DNA of 17,722 nucleotides from Jejubacter sp036620675 (GCA_036620675.1 JAZHEE010000054.1), one strand, 5' to 3'; counted from the stretch's first letter, positions 1-7,086 are shown. Translations and numbers: made by a program. Notes: generated by a model from the letters alone, not told the origin.

Positions 1-1
1 G

Positions 2-61
2 GAAACGAGTGAGCGTTTCCGGATTCTTACACAACTATTGGATCGATCAACCGATCCTTAA
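2..61 (+). CDS. tqsA: 3' end of AI-2 exporter family gene (partial, probably TqsA)
   Basis: One frame is open from the left edge of the window to a TAA at 59-61 and encodes the 19-residue tail ETSERFRILTQLLDRSTDP. Its pattern (Glu-Thr near the start, Ile then Leu-Leu-Asp further on) resembles the C-terminal tail of AI-2E family transporters such as E. coli TqsA, as I remember that sequence. In E. coli tqsA lies beside pntB and is convergent with it, which is the arrangement here (41 bases between the two stop codons). The assignment rests mostly on synteny because so little of the protein is visible. The family consists of inner-membrane proteins of about 340-350 residues that export autoinducer-2 or related small molecules. 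Confidence 0.5.
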   Translation, partial: ETSERFRILTQLLDRSTDP

Positions 62-74
62 CTGATCGGCATTA

Positions 75-97
75 CCGCGATTGCGGGCGTTTTGCTT
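75..97 (+). terminator. weak terminator-like hairpin between tqsA end and pntB
   Basis: A 4-bp GC stem (75-78 with 83-86) is followed by a T-rich stretch. It lies between the convergent stop codons of tqsA and pntB. Just upstream is a 6-bp inverted repeat (51-56 with 64-69). Neither is a strong intrinsic terminator; the position is the main argument. Confidence 0.3.
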
Positions 98-102
98 TAA
101 GG

Positions 103-1500
103 TTAAGCGCCTTGCAGCGCTCGCAGAATCGCCTCTACGCTCTCTTTGGCATCGCCAAACAGCATCTGCGTGTTCTCTTTAAAGAACAGCGGATTCTGAA
201 CCCCGGCATAGCCGGTATTCATGGAACGCTTAAAGACCACCACGTTCTGGGCTTTCCACACCTCCAGCACCGGCATGCCGGCAATGGGGCTGCCGGGATC
301 GTCCTGAGCCGCCGGGTTGACCGTATCGTTGGCGCCAATAACCAGCACGGTGTCCGTTTCGCTGAAGTCGTCGTTGATCTCGTCCATTTCCAGCACGATG
401 TCATAAGGCACCTTCGCTTCCGCCAGCAGCACGTTCATATGACCAGGCAGGCGCCCCGCTACCGGGTGGATGCCAAAGCGCACGTTCACGCCACGCGCCC
501 GCAGCTTTTCGGTAATTTCCGCCACCGGATACTGCGCCTGGGCCACCGCCATACCGTAGCCGGGGGTGATTATCACAGAGCTGGAACTCTTCAGCAGTTC
601 CGCCGTCTCTTCGGCGCTGATTTCCCGATACTCGCCAACCTCGTCGTCACCGCTGCTGACGCCGCCATCGCTGCCGAAGCCGCCGGCAATTACGCTGATA
701 AAGGAGCGGTTCATCGCCTTACACATAATGTAAGAAAGAATGGCGCCCGAAGATCCCACCAGCGCGCCGGTGACGATCAGCAGGTCGTTGCTGAGCATAA
801 AGCCCGCCGCCGCCGCCGCCCAGCCGGAATAGGAGTTCAGCATCGACACCACCACCGGCATATCGGCGCCGCCGATGGAGGCAACCAGATGCCAGCCGAA
901 CGCCAGCGCGATCAGGGTCATCACCAGCAGGGCCAGCACCTGAAGTCCGGTGCTTTCAGTACGCACAAACATCACCAGCAGCAGGAAGGAAACCACCAGC
1001 GCCGCCAGGTTCAGCTTGTGACGATTCGGCAGCATCAACGGCTTTGACGAGATCTTACCGCGCAGTTTGCCAAAGGCCACTATAGAGCCGGTAAAGGTCA
1101 CTGCACCGATAAATATGCCAAGGAATACCTCGGTCAGATGGATATTCTCCATCACCGATTCCAGCCCCGGCGCGTGATCGATATAGCTGTTAAAGCCCAC
1201 CAGCACAGCGGCCAGCCCCACAAAGCTGTGCAGAATCGCCACCAGCTCGGGCATTTCGGTCATCTCCACCTTCTTCGCTAAGTGGATGCCGATGGCGCCG
1301 CCGATAATCATCGCCACGATAATCCATGCGACGTTGCCGGTTTCCGGCCCGAAGATGGTAGCAATCAGCGCAATGGCCATCCCGGCAATGCCGAACAGGT
1401 TGCCCTGCTTAGACGTCTCGTGCTTCGACAGCCCGGCAAGGCTGAAAATAAACAGAATGGCGGCCACAATATAGGCCGCAGTGACTAATCCACCAGACAT
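103..1500 (-). CDS. pntB: NAD(P) transhydrogenase subunit beta (PntB)
   Basis: Beta subunit of the membrane-bound, proton-translocating transhydrogenase, which drives hydride transfer from NADH to NADP+ using the proton gradient. It is 465 residues long (E. coli PntB: 462). The first ~260 residues hold a series of hydrophobic helices (domain II) containing His91 in the stretch ILHSFVGL, the histidine implicated in proton transfer. The C-terminal ~175 residues form the NADP(H)-binding domain III, seen as ITPGYGMAVAQAQYP and, later, VIGANDTVNPAAQDDP and KRSMNTGYAGVQNPLF. The start ATG lies 9 bases after the pntA stop; the purine-rich run AAGGGGGAG overlapping that stop supplies the ribosome binding site, so the two genes are probably translationally coupled. 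The 3' end faces tqsA. Intact. Confidence 0.97.
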   Translation of the reverse strand: MSGGLVTAAYIVAAILFIFSLAGLSKHETSKQGNLFGIAGMAIALIATIFGPETGNVAWIIVAMIIGGAIGIHLAKKVEMTEMPELVAILHSFVGLAAVLVGFNSYIDHAPGLESVMENIHLTEVFLGIFIGAVTFTGSIVAFGKLRGKISSKPLMLPNRHKLNLAALVVSFLLLVMFVRTESTGLQVLALLVMTLIALAFGWHLVASIGGADMPVVVSMLNSYSGWAAAAAGFMLSNDLLIVTGALVGSSGAILSYIMCKAMNRSFISVIAGGFGSDGGVSSGDDEVGEYREISAEETAELLKSSSSVIITPGYGMAVAQAQYPVAEITEKLRARGVNVRFGIHPVAGRLPGHMNVLLAEAKVPYDIVLEMDEINDDFSETDTVLVIGANDTVNPAAQDDPGSPIAGMPVLEVWKAQNVVVFKRSMNTGYAGVQNPLFFKENTQMLFGDAKESVEAILRALQGA

Positions 1501-1509
1501 GGCTCCCCC

Positions 1510-3042
1510 TTAGTTCTTCCGGAACATTTTCAGCATGCGCTGAGTGACGGTGAAGCCACCGAAAATATTGATACTGGCGATCAGTACCGCGATAAAGCTA
1601 AAAAAGCTGACCCAGCCGCCATGACCTATCTGCAGCAGCGCCCCGACGACGATGATCCCCGAGATGGCATTGGTGACGGACATCAGCGGCGTGTGCAACG
1701 CGTGCGAAACATTCCACACCACGTAATAACCCACCACGCAGGAGAGTGCGAAGACCGTAAAGTGGCCCAGGAACTCCTTCGGCGCGACATCCGCCAGCCA
1801 GCCAAACAGAATGACTGCCAGCGCCATCAGCGCATATTTGCGCCACGGCGATGCGGGCTTAGCCGGCTCGGCTTTCGCTTGAGGCGCCGCTTTTTCCGCG
1901 GCCTGGGGCTGGGCAGAAACCTGAATCGGCGGTGCCGGCCAGGTCACTTCGCCGTCGCGTACCACGGTCACACCACGCACCACCACATCGTCGAAATCGA
2001 CGTGGATGTTGCCATCTTTCTCTTTGCACAGCAGTTTCAGCAGATTGACCAGGTTGGTGCCGTAAAGCTGAGAGGACTGGGTAGGCAGGCGCCCCGCCAG
2101 ATCGGTGTAGCCAATAATCTTCACGCCATGGGGCGTGACGAACACTTCTCCGGGCACGGTATATTCGCAGTTACCGCCGTTCTGAGCCGCCAGATCCACA
2201 ATCACGCTGCCGGGCGTCATGCTGTCTACCATTTCACGGGTAATCAGCTTCGGCGCTGGTTTACCCGGGATCAATGCCGTGGTGACGATAATGTCTACCT
2301 CTTTCGCCTGAGCGGCGAACAGCGCCATTTCGGCCTGGATAAAGGCATCGGACATCTGTTTGGCGTAACCGTCACCGCTGCCCGCTTCCTCTTTAAAGTC
2401 CAGCTCAAGGAACTCAGCGCCCATGCTCTGCACCTGCTCTTTCACTTCAGGTCGGGTATCGAAGGCGCGCACGACAGCGCCCAGGCTACCAGCAGCGCCT
2501 ATGGCTGCCAGCCCCGCCACACCGGCACCGATGACCATCACCTTAGCCGGCGGCACCTTGCCCGCAGCGGTGATCTGCCCGGTAAAGAAGCGCCCGAACT
2601 CATGAGCGGCTTCGACGATGGCACGATAACCGGCGATATTCGCCATAGAGCTCAATGCATCCAGCGACTGGGCGCGTGAAATGCGCGGCACCGAATCCAT
2701 CGCCATGACCGTTATCTTACGCGCGGCCAGTTTTTCCATCAGCTCAGGGTTCTGCGCTGGCCAGATAAAACTCACCAGCGTAGCACCGTCACGCAGTTGG
2801 GCTATCTCATCATCCAGCGGCGCATTCACCTTCAGCACGATATCCGACTGCCACACTTCTGCGCCTTCCGCCAGGCTGGCGCCGGAACGGACATAGGCCT
2901 CATCCTCAAAACTCGCCTTGTTCCCCGCGCCAGACTCCACCACCACGCTAAAGCCCAGCTTAATCAGCTGTTCAACGGTTTTCGGCGTGGCGGCGACGCG
3001 GGTCTCATTGGCTAACTGCTCTTTTGGTACCCCAATTCGCAT
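1510..3042 (-). CDS. pntA: NAD(P) transhydrogenase subunit alpha (PntA)
   Basis: Alpha subunit of the proton-translocating transhydrogenase and partner of PntB. I chose the start MRIGVPKEQL, giving 510 residues as in E. coli. An in-frame ATG 15 bases upstream (3057) is less likely because GGAAGGG, the ribosome binding site for the chosen start, lies right after it. Residues ~1-380 are the NAD(H)-binding domain I, with the Rossmann glycine loop VIGAGVAGLAAIGAAG near 170-190 and the conserved SSQLYGTNLVNLL further on. A low-complexity Ala/Pro/Lys/Gln linker follows (~385-405), then three to four transmembrane helices ending MLKMFRKN. First gene of pntAB; transcription must start in the large intergenic region to the right. 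Intact. Confidence 0.97.
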   Translation of the reverse strand: MRIGVPKEQLANETRVAATPKTVEQLIKLGFSVVVESGAGNKASFEDEAYVRSGASLAEGAEVWQSDIVLKVNAPLDDEIAQLRDGATLVSFIWPAQNPELMEKLAARKITVMAMDSVPRISRAQSLDALSSMANIAGYRAIVEAAHEFGRFFTGQITAAGKVPPAKVMVIGAGVAGLAAIGAAGSLGAVVRAFDTRPEVKEQVQSMGAEFLELDFKEEAGSGDGYAKQMSDAFIQAEMALFAAQAKEVDIIVTTALIPGKPAPKLITREMVDSMTPGSVIVDLAAQNGGNCEYTVPGEVFVTPHGVKIIGYTDLAGRLPTQSSQLYGTNLVNLLKLLCKEKDGNIHVDFDDVVVRGVTVVRDGEVTWPAPPIQVSAQPQAAEKAAPQAKAEPAKPASPWRKYALMALAVILFGWLADVAPKEFLGHFTVFALSCVVGYYVVWNVSHALHTPLMSVTNAISGIIVVGALLQIGHGGWVSFFSFIAVLIASINIFGGFTVTQRMLKMFRKN

Positions 3043-3096
3043 AATATTCCCTTCCATCGGTTATTGATGATGGTTCGTCAATCTTTCTCACAGGCG

Positions 3097-3138
3097 ATAA
3101 CGTGCCCGACGCAGGATCCCCGAGAGCGGACACGTTAT
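3097..3138 (-). promoter_or_regulatory. 12-bp stem-loop in the pntA upstream region
   Basis: Two arms, 3097-3108 and 3127-3138, form a 12-bp inverted repeat with one mismatch in DNA. In minus-strand RNA that position becomes a G-U pair, so the stem is complete. The loop is about 18 bases. It lies 55-96 bases upstream of the pntA start and has no T-run after it, so it is not a simple terminator. It could be a leader structure or an operator; no transcription start is known here. Confidence 0.4.
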
Positions 3139-3330
3139 TACCTGAAATGAAAAAAGTCGCTGTAACAACCTTTCTATAACCTACTGAAAATAGTGCCTGT
3201 GATCCATATCAGGATTCGAGACTTTTTTATATTATTAGCAGAATTTACCAGGTGCCCCACTCTGATAGCTATTTTTACTTTAGCAAGCGCCAGAACGGCT
3301 TATTTTCGGCTTTGTTATTGCCATAAAAAA

Positions 3331-3365
3331 GAATTTAACAAATTGATAAAGAAGGAATTTAACAA
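3331..3365. repeat. paired 11-base direct repeat GAATTTAACAA
   Basis: Exact copies of GAATTTAACAA lie at 3331-3341 and 3355-3365, 24 bases start to start, and flank the candidate -35 hexamer. Paired direct repeats at roughly two helical turns are a common layout for regulator sites. The AT-rich composition makes chance occurrence possible. Confidence 0.4.
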
Positions 3366-3371
3366 TACATT
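3343..3371 (+). promoter_or_regulatory. candidate sigma70 promoter facing ydgH
   Basis: TTGATA (3343-3348) and TACATT (3366-3371) are separated by 17 bases, a plausible -35/-10 pair in AT-rich DNA about 210 bases before ydgH. A second candidate is an extended -10, TGCCATAAT, at about 3509-3517, closer to the gene but with a poor -35. The sequence alone does not decide between them. Confidence 0.3.
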
Positions 3372-3586
3372 AACTTTAAAATCGATATCATGTATCATTT
3401 TTTCCGGTTAACGCGCCCATTTTTTCATCATTAAGCTGGAGCACGCGCTACACATCGAATTCCGATAAAAAACCTCGAAAATTGACGCAGACAATGGTAC
3501 AGATTCAGTGCCATAATCAGCGGCTGACTGGAAATTATAGAGAAGCCACTCAGTTCTCATTTTTTGCGCAAGGCGAAGGATTAATT

Positions 3587-4531
3587 ATGAAGCTTAAGAA
3601 GACCCTGCTGGCGTCAGCCCTTTTATCTCTGACCGCAATCTCCGCTCACGCGGCGACCGAACTGACGCCTGAGCAGGCCGCCTCCCTGAAGCCCTTTGAA
3701 CGCATTACCCTTACCGGCCGCTTCACCGCCCTGAGCGATGCCGCTAAAGCCGTATCCAGCCGCGCCGATGCAAAAGGCGCCGACGCTTTTTATATTCAGG
3801 ATACCAGCGATATTGGCAACAGCGGCAACTGGCGCGTGGTCGCCGACATTTACCATAAAGACGCCCCCGCAGCAGAAAAACCGCATAACCGGATGATCGA
3901 TGGCGTGATGGAACTGCCGAAGGATCAGGCCTACCGTCTGGAGCCTTTCGATACCGTGACCATTCAGGGCTTCTACCGTTCGCAACCGGACGTAAACTAT
4001 GCCATCGCCAAACAGGCGAAGGAAAAAGGCGCGGCCTCGTTCTACATCGTGCGTCAGATCGATGCCAACAATGGCGGAAACCAGATAATCACCGCCTTCA
4101 TCTATAAAGCCGATGCCAAAGAGCGTGAAGTGCAAAGCCCGGACGCGATTCCGGCGGATTCCGACGCGGGTCGCGCAGCCATTGCCAGCGGCGGCGCGGC
4201 GGCGAAGCAGGTCGAGATCCCGGGCGTTGCCTCTTCCAGCCAGCCAAGCTCCAGAGTCGGCCGCTTCTTCGAAACCCAGTCCTCTAAAGGCGGGCGTTAC
4301 ACCGTAACACTTCCGGACGGCACCGCTATTCAGGAAGTCAACAAAGTGACCGCAGCCCAGATGGTGCCCTTCGATAGCGTGAAATTCACCGGCCACTTCG
4401 GCAATATGACCGAAGTTTCCTACCAGGTCGCCAAACGCGCGGCGCAGAAAGGGGCCAAATACTATCACATTACCCGTCAGTGGCAGGAGCGCGGCGGTAA
4501 TATGACCATCAGCGCCGATCTGTATAAGTAA
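3587..4531 (+). CDS. ydgH: periplasmic DUF1471 protein YdgH (SssB)
   Basis: 314-residue exported protein, the same length as E. coli YdgH. The start is MKLKKTLLASALL: it gives a typical signal peptide with cleavage predicted after Ala-His-Ala (residue 22) and has GAAGGA as ribosome binding site. The same frame stays open 35 codons further upstream but without signal or homology. The mature protein contains three copies of the DUF1471 (YdgH/BhsA/McbA-like) fold, at residues ~34-91, ~118-175 and ~259-314. Each begins with PF-(E/D)-x-(I/V) and ends with a hydrophobic stretch and Tyr-Lys or Tyr-His-Lys. The linker between repeats 2 and 3 is Ala/Ser-rich. Family members are linked to stress, biofilm and secretion phenotypes; the molecular role of YdgH is not settled. 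Monocistronic, with its own terminator. Confidence 0.95.
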   Translation: MKLKKTLLASALLSLTAISAHAATELTPEQAASLKPFERITLTGRFTALSDAAKAVSSRADAKGADAFYIQDTSDIGNSGNWRVVADIYHKDAPAAEKPHNRMIDGVMELPKDQAYRLEPFDTVTIQGFYRSQPDVNYAIAKQAKEKGAASFYIVRQIDANNGGNQIITAFIYKADAKEREVQSPDAIPADSDAGRAAIASGGAAAKQVEIPGVASSSQPSSRVGRFFETQSSKGGRYTVTLPDGTAIQEVNKVTAAQMVPFDSVKFTGHFGNMTEVSYQVAKRAAQKGAKYYHITRQWQERGGNMTISADLYK

Positions 4532-4552
4532 ATTCTGGCTCAGAATAACCCC

Positions 4553-4579
4553 GGGCAGCCTGTGGCTGCCCATTTTTTT
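4553..4579 (+). terminator. rho-independent terminator of ydgH
   Basis: A perfect 8-bp GC-rich stem (4553-4560 with 4564-4571, loop TGT) is followed after one A by seven T residues (4573-4579). It begins 21 bases after the ydgH stop. Confidence 0.93.
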
Positions 4580-4735
4580 AGCGATCGCGCGGCCCCCTGT
4601 CGGAACTGATTGCAAGGGGTTAACGCACTCCGTAAAATCGCGCGCTTCAGGCAGGCTAACCCGACAGGCCTGACGCCGTAATCACTGCGTGCGCCGCACT
4701 CCGGGCATGACCTGTAGACATGCGACTTTTGGGCC

Positions 4736-4759
4736 GCGCCCCCTTCGGGCCGGCGGCGC
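4736..4759 (+). promoter_or_regulatory. GC-rich hairpin just upstream of the ydgI ribosome binding site
   Basis: Arms 4736-4740 and 4755-4759 (5 bp), plus an inner 3-bp CCC/GGG pairing around a TTC loop, form a bulged GC hairpin that ends 12 bases before the ydgI Shine-Dalgarno (4771-4774). It could affect translation of ydgI. There is no T-run, so it is not a terminator. Confidence 0.35.
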
Positions 4760-4779
4760 CCCGATACATCAGGACACCT

Positions 4780-6162
4780 ATGGAAAAGAAACTGGGCCTT
4801 GCCGCTCTTACCGCCCTGGTACTGAGCTCTATGCTGGGTGCGGGAGTGTTTAGCCTGCCGCAGAATATGGCGCAGGTTGCCGCTCCGGCAGCGCTGTTAA
4901 CCGGCTGGGCCATTACCGGCGTGGGTATTCTGATGCTGGCTCTGGCCATGCTACTGTTAACCCGCCTGCGTCCGGAACTGGACGGCGGTATTTTTACTTA
5001 CGCCCGCGAAGGTTTTGGCGAACTGGTGGGCTTTTGTTCCGCCTGGGGATACTGGCTGTGCGCCGTCATCGCCAACGTTTCCTACCTGGTCATCGTGTTT
5101 TCCGCCCTGAGTTTTTTTACCGATACGCCGGAATTGCGCTTTTTTGGTGACGGTAATACCTGGCAGTCCATTGTCGGCGCTTCGCTGCTGTTGTGGCTGG
5201 TGCACTGGCTGATTCTGCGCGGCGTACAGACCGCCGCGGGTATCAACCTGATCGCCACCCTGGCGAAACTGCTGCCGCTGGGACTCTTTGTGGTGCTGGC
5301 GGCACTGGCCTTCGAGCTTTCCACCTTCAACATGGATTTCAGCGGCCTGTCGCTGGGCGTTCCCGTTTGGGAACAGGTGAAAAACACCATGCTGATCACC
5401 CTGTGGGTGTTTATCGGCGTGGAAGGCGCTGTGGTGGTTTCCGCACGAGCGCGCCATAAGAAAGACGTGGGCCGCGCCACCCTGCTGGCAGTTTGTTCCG
5501 CGCTGGTGGTTTACCTGCTGGTCACCCTGCTGTCGCTGGGCGTGGTGCCCCGGGAACAGCTGGCCTCAATGCGTAACCCGTCAATGGCCGGTTTGATGGT
5601 CAACATGATAGGCCCCTGGGGCGAAGTGATTATCGCCGCCGGTTTGATTATTTCGGTATGCGGCGCCTATCTTAGCTGGACCATTATGGCGGCGGAAGTG
5701 CCACTGCTGGCGGCAACTCATAAGGCATTTCCCAAAATGTTCGCCCACCAGAACGAGAACGGCGCGCCGTCGGCTTCGCTATGGCTGACCAATATCAGCG
5801 TGCAGCTCTGCCTGGTGCTGATCTGGCTGACCAACGCCGACTACAACACGCTACTGACCATCGCTTCGGAAATGATTCTGGTGCCTTATCTGCTGGTGGG
5901 CGCTTTCCTGCTAAAGATTGGCTATCGTCCTGTGCACCGCATTATCGGCCTGGGCGCCAGTCTGTACGGGCTATGGCTACTGTACGCCTCCGGCCCAATG
6001 CATCTGCTGCTTTCCGTCGTGCTCTATGCTCCCGGGCTGCTGGTTTTCCTCTATACCCGCTACAGCCACGATCATGACAACTCGCTGAATATGCAGGAAA
6101 AGGCTATCATCTTCCTGATGCTGGTTGCCGCATTCCCGGCGACCTGGATGCTTATGGGGTAA
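4780..6162 (+). CDS. ydgI: APC-family amino acid antiporter YdgI (putative arginine/ornithine type)
   Basis: 460 residues, as in E. coli YdgI. The start MEKKLGLAAL is preceded by AGGA at good spacing; the frame is open 20 codons upstream but that part is an unconserved GC-rich leader. About twelve hydrophobic helices fill the protein. The N-terminal signature SSMLGAGVFSLPQNMA is the unwound helix-1 motif (GAG) of the APC superfamily's basic amino acid/polyamine antiporters (ArcD-like), and the conserved WVFIGVEGAVVVSARAR follows mid-protein. Predicted inner-membrane exchanger of arginine, ornithine or a similar cationic substrate; the substrate is unproven for YdgI. The last 90 or so bases and the adjacent non-coding DNA recur in degraded form at 6959-7063, downstream of the next gene. 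Confidence 0.93.
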   Translation: MEKKLGLAALTALVLSSMLGAGVFSLPQNMAQVAAPAALLTGWAITGVGILMLALAMLLLTRLRPELDGGIFTYAREGFGELVGFCSAWGYWLCAVIANVSYLVIVFSALSFFTDTPELRFFGDGNTWQSIVGASLLLWLVHWLILRGVQTAAGINLIATLAKLLPLGLFVVLAALAFELSTFNMDFSGLSLGVPVWEQVKNTMLITLWVFIGVEGAVVVSARARHKKDVGRATLLAVCSALVVYLLVTLLSLGVVPREQLASMRNPSMAGLMVNMIGPWGEVIIAAGLIISVCGAYLSWTIMAAEVPLLAATHKAFPKMFAHQNENGAPSASLWLTNISVQLCLVLIWLTNADYNTLLTIASEMILVPYLLVGAFLLKIGYRPVHRIIGLGASLYGLWLLYASGPMHLLLSVVLYAPGLLVFLYTRYSHDHDNSLNMQEKAIIFLMLVAAFPATWMLMG

Positions 6163-6176
6163 AGCCCGCCCCTTCG
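6073..6176 (+). repeat. direct repeat copy 1 (functional 3' end of ydgI)
   Basis: This 104-base segment covers the last ~30 codons of ydgI and 14 bases beyond its stop. It is repeated with about eight differences at 6959-7063. In this copy the reading frame is intact, ending PATWMLMG. The repeat ends where the hairpin at 6174-6204 begins. Confidence 0.9.
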
Positions 6177-6204
6177 ACAGGCATGCTTCAAGCATGCCTG
6201 TCGA
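6174..6204. terminator. 14-bp perfect inverted repeat after ydgI (hairpin, possible terminator)
   Basis: Arms 6174-6187 and 6191-6204 are perfectly complementary with a 3-base loop, starting 11 bases after the ydgI stop. Only a weak T-containing stretch follows, so intrinsic termination is uncertain; it may act as an mRNA 3' stabiliser. The corresponding place after the second ydgI repeat copy lacks it. Confidence 0.6.
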
Positions 6205-6333
6205 TTGTTACGAAAAATTCACATTACATGGTTATAAATAATTCGCAACCCGGGTAACATCCCCCAAAGTGGCAAGTATGCTATCGGGCTCATTCAGTCA
6301 TTCTCGACGACGATGTAGTTACCGGAGTGTACA
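6205..6333 (+). promoter_or_regulatory. AT-rich leader of the inserted membrane-protein gene
   Basis: About 130 bases between the hairpin after ydgI and the start codon. A -10-like TATAAA lies at 6233-6238; a TTGTTA at 6205-6210 is too far (22 bases) to be a standard -35 partner. The AT-rich block 6205-6245 is the likeliest promoter region, which would let the gene be expressed independently of ydgI. Confidence 0.3.
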
Positions 6334-6927
6334 ATGTTCATCAAGATATGTTCTAAGCGCCTCCACGACTATATCGATGTTGATCAACAAATAAAAAAAG
6401 CTAACTATCCGCAGCTGGAAAAGCTAAAAAATCAACTGGCTGAGCAGATGGGACAACCTGGCTGGCACTACTCAGGACTCCCCGCCATCATTAGTGTGTT
6501 TTGCATCGTTGTGAGCTTTGCTATTCCCCAACTTGCCCTGTGGTCCATAATTTTTGATCTGGCCGCCATTCCCCGACACAAGGTTTTTGCCGCTATCACT
6601 GCCACTGCATTACTCTTTGCCGGGATAAACGCCATTACCCTCTTTTTATTAAGCAAAGGGGCGATTAGCGCCCTGAAAGTACTTATCGGGCTCACCCTTA
6701 TGACCACAGTCGGGGCCTTTATTTATCTACTTGCAGCAATAACTGACATACCCTACCCTGGCGTAACACAGGTAGGAGCTCTGATCAGCATCCTGTTCGC
6801 AGTAGTCAGCCTGATGAGTCTCAATAGCAACGCTTTCTGGAAAATGTTCAGCTACTGCCTGCATAATCGGGTCTGGCGCAAAATGATGTTTCTGCATACT
6901 TCTTCCGATAAAACGCGCAAACGCTGA
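6334..6927 (+). CDS. hypothetical four-helix membrane protein, inserted between ydgI and folM
   Basis: I do not recognise this 197-residue protein. It starts at an ATG with GGAG seven bases upstream. Residues 1-45 are charged and polar, probably cytoplasmic. Four hydrophobic segments follow at about 47-75, 83-106, 111-135 and 144-163, arranged as two hairpins. The tail from about 165 is strongly basic (WRKMM ... DKTRKR), consistent with both termini inside. No enzymatic motif, signal peptidase site or conserved metal ligand is visible. Base composition is lower in GC than the neighbours: 6361-6420 has 23 G/C in 60, against 36 in 60 at 7141-7200 in folM. In E. coli no gene lies here. Flanking duplicated ydgI ends suggest a later insertion. 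Small membrane proteins of this form include immunity and superinfection-exclusion proteins, but nothing here proves such a role. Confidence 0.75.
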   Translation: MFIKICSKRLHDYIDVDQQIKKANYPQLEKLKNQLAEQMGQPGWHYSGLPAIISVFCIVVSFAIPQLALWSIIFDLAAIPRHKVFAAITATALLFAGINAITLFLLSKGAISALKVLIGLTLMTTVGAFIYLLAAITDIPYPGVTQVGALISILFAVVSLMSLNSNAFWKMFSYCLHNRVWRKMMFLHTSSDKTRKR

Positions 6928-6958
6928 CCAGAATGCGCCATTTCCCCCTGATTCCGGC

Positions 6959-7063
6959 CATGACAACTCGCTGAATATTCAGGAAAAGGCTATCATCTTC
7001 CTGATACTGGTTGCCGAATTCCCGGCAACCCAGGATGCTTATGGGGTAAAGCCTGCCCCGTCG
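6959..7063 (+). pseudogene. degenerate duplicate of the ydgI 3' end (direct repeat copy 2)
   Basis: This 105-base segment matches 6073-6176 with about eight differences, including one extra base near 7030. It would read HDNSLNIQEKAIIFLILVAEFPAT and then shift frame, losing the final WMLMG and stop. It has no start codon or upstream ydgI sequence and is therefore a relic, not a gene. It sits directly before the folM ribosome binding site, where the true ydgI end would be expected in an uninterrupted ydgI-folM arrangement. Confidence 0.88.
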
Positions 7064-7086
7064 TACATAATAACAAGGAGGCTCCG

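Larger units (their letters stand above)
3043..3586. other. intergenic region between divergent pntA and ydgH
   Basis: 544 bases without a convincing gene. The centre (about 3140-3400) is markedly AT-rich with A and T tracts, unlike the flanking genes. It holds the pntA-side stem-loop (3097-3138), an imperfect CRP-like sequence at 3198-3213, two copies of an 11-base direct repeat (3331-3341 and 3355-3365) and promoter-like hexamers facing ydgH. A 72-codon GTG-started frame at 3193-3411 has no recognisable protein features. Confidence 0.6.

Noticed and set aside
112..1047. 311-codon plus-strand frame opposite pntB
   Set aside because: Arg/His/Gln-rich composition is typical of the antisense of a GC-rich gene; pntB on the other strand is unambiguous.
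1621..2679. 352-codon plus-strand frame opposite pntA
   Set aside because: Coding shadow of pntA with the same Arg/His/Gln-rich composition and no family features.
3160..3172. Possible second Ter site in the pntA upstream region
   Set aside because: The reverse complement reads GGTTGTTACAG. It differs from the Ter core GTTGTAAC at essential positions, so it is unlikely to bind Tus.
3198..3213. CRP-like site near pntA
   Set aside because: TGTGA-N6-TCAGG matches only one half-site well; this is too weak to call in AT-rich DNA without a mapped promoter.
3150..3228. 9-base inverted repeat of A/T tracts (3150-3158 with 3220-3228)
   Set aside because: The arms are mostly homopolymer A or T and are 61 bases apart, so chance is a sufficient explanation.
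3193..3411. 72-codon plus-strand frame in the pntA-ydgH intergenic region
   Set aside because: It starts with GTG and has no ribosome binding site, in AT-rich DNA with promoter-like features; the translated sequence has no recognisable features.
3623..4615. 330-codon minus-strand frame opposite ydgH
   Set aside because: It runs through the ydgH terminator and is antisense to a clear DUF1471 protein; no homology seen.
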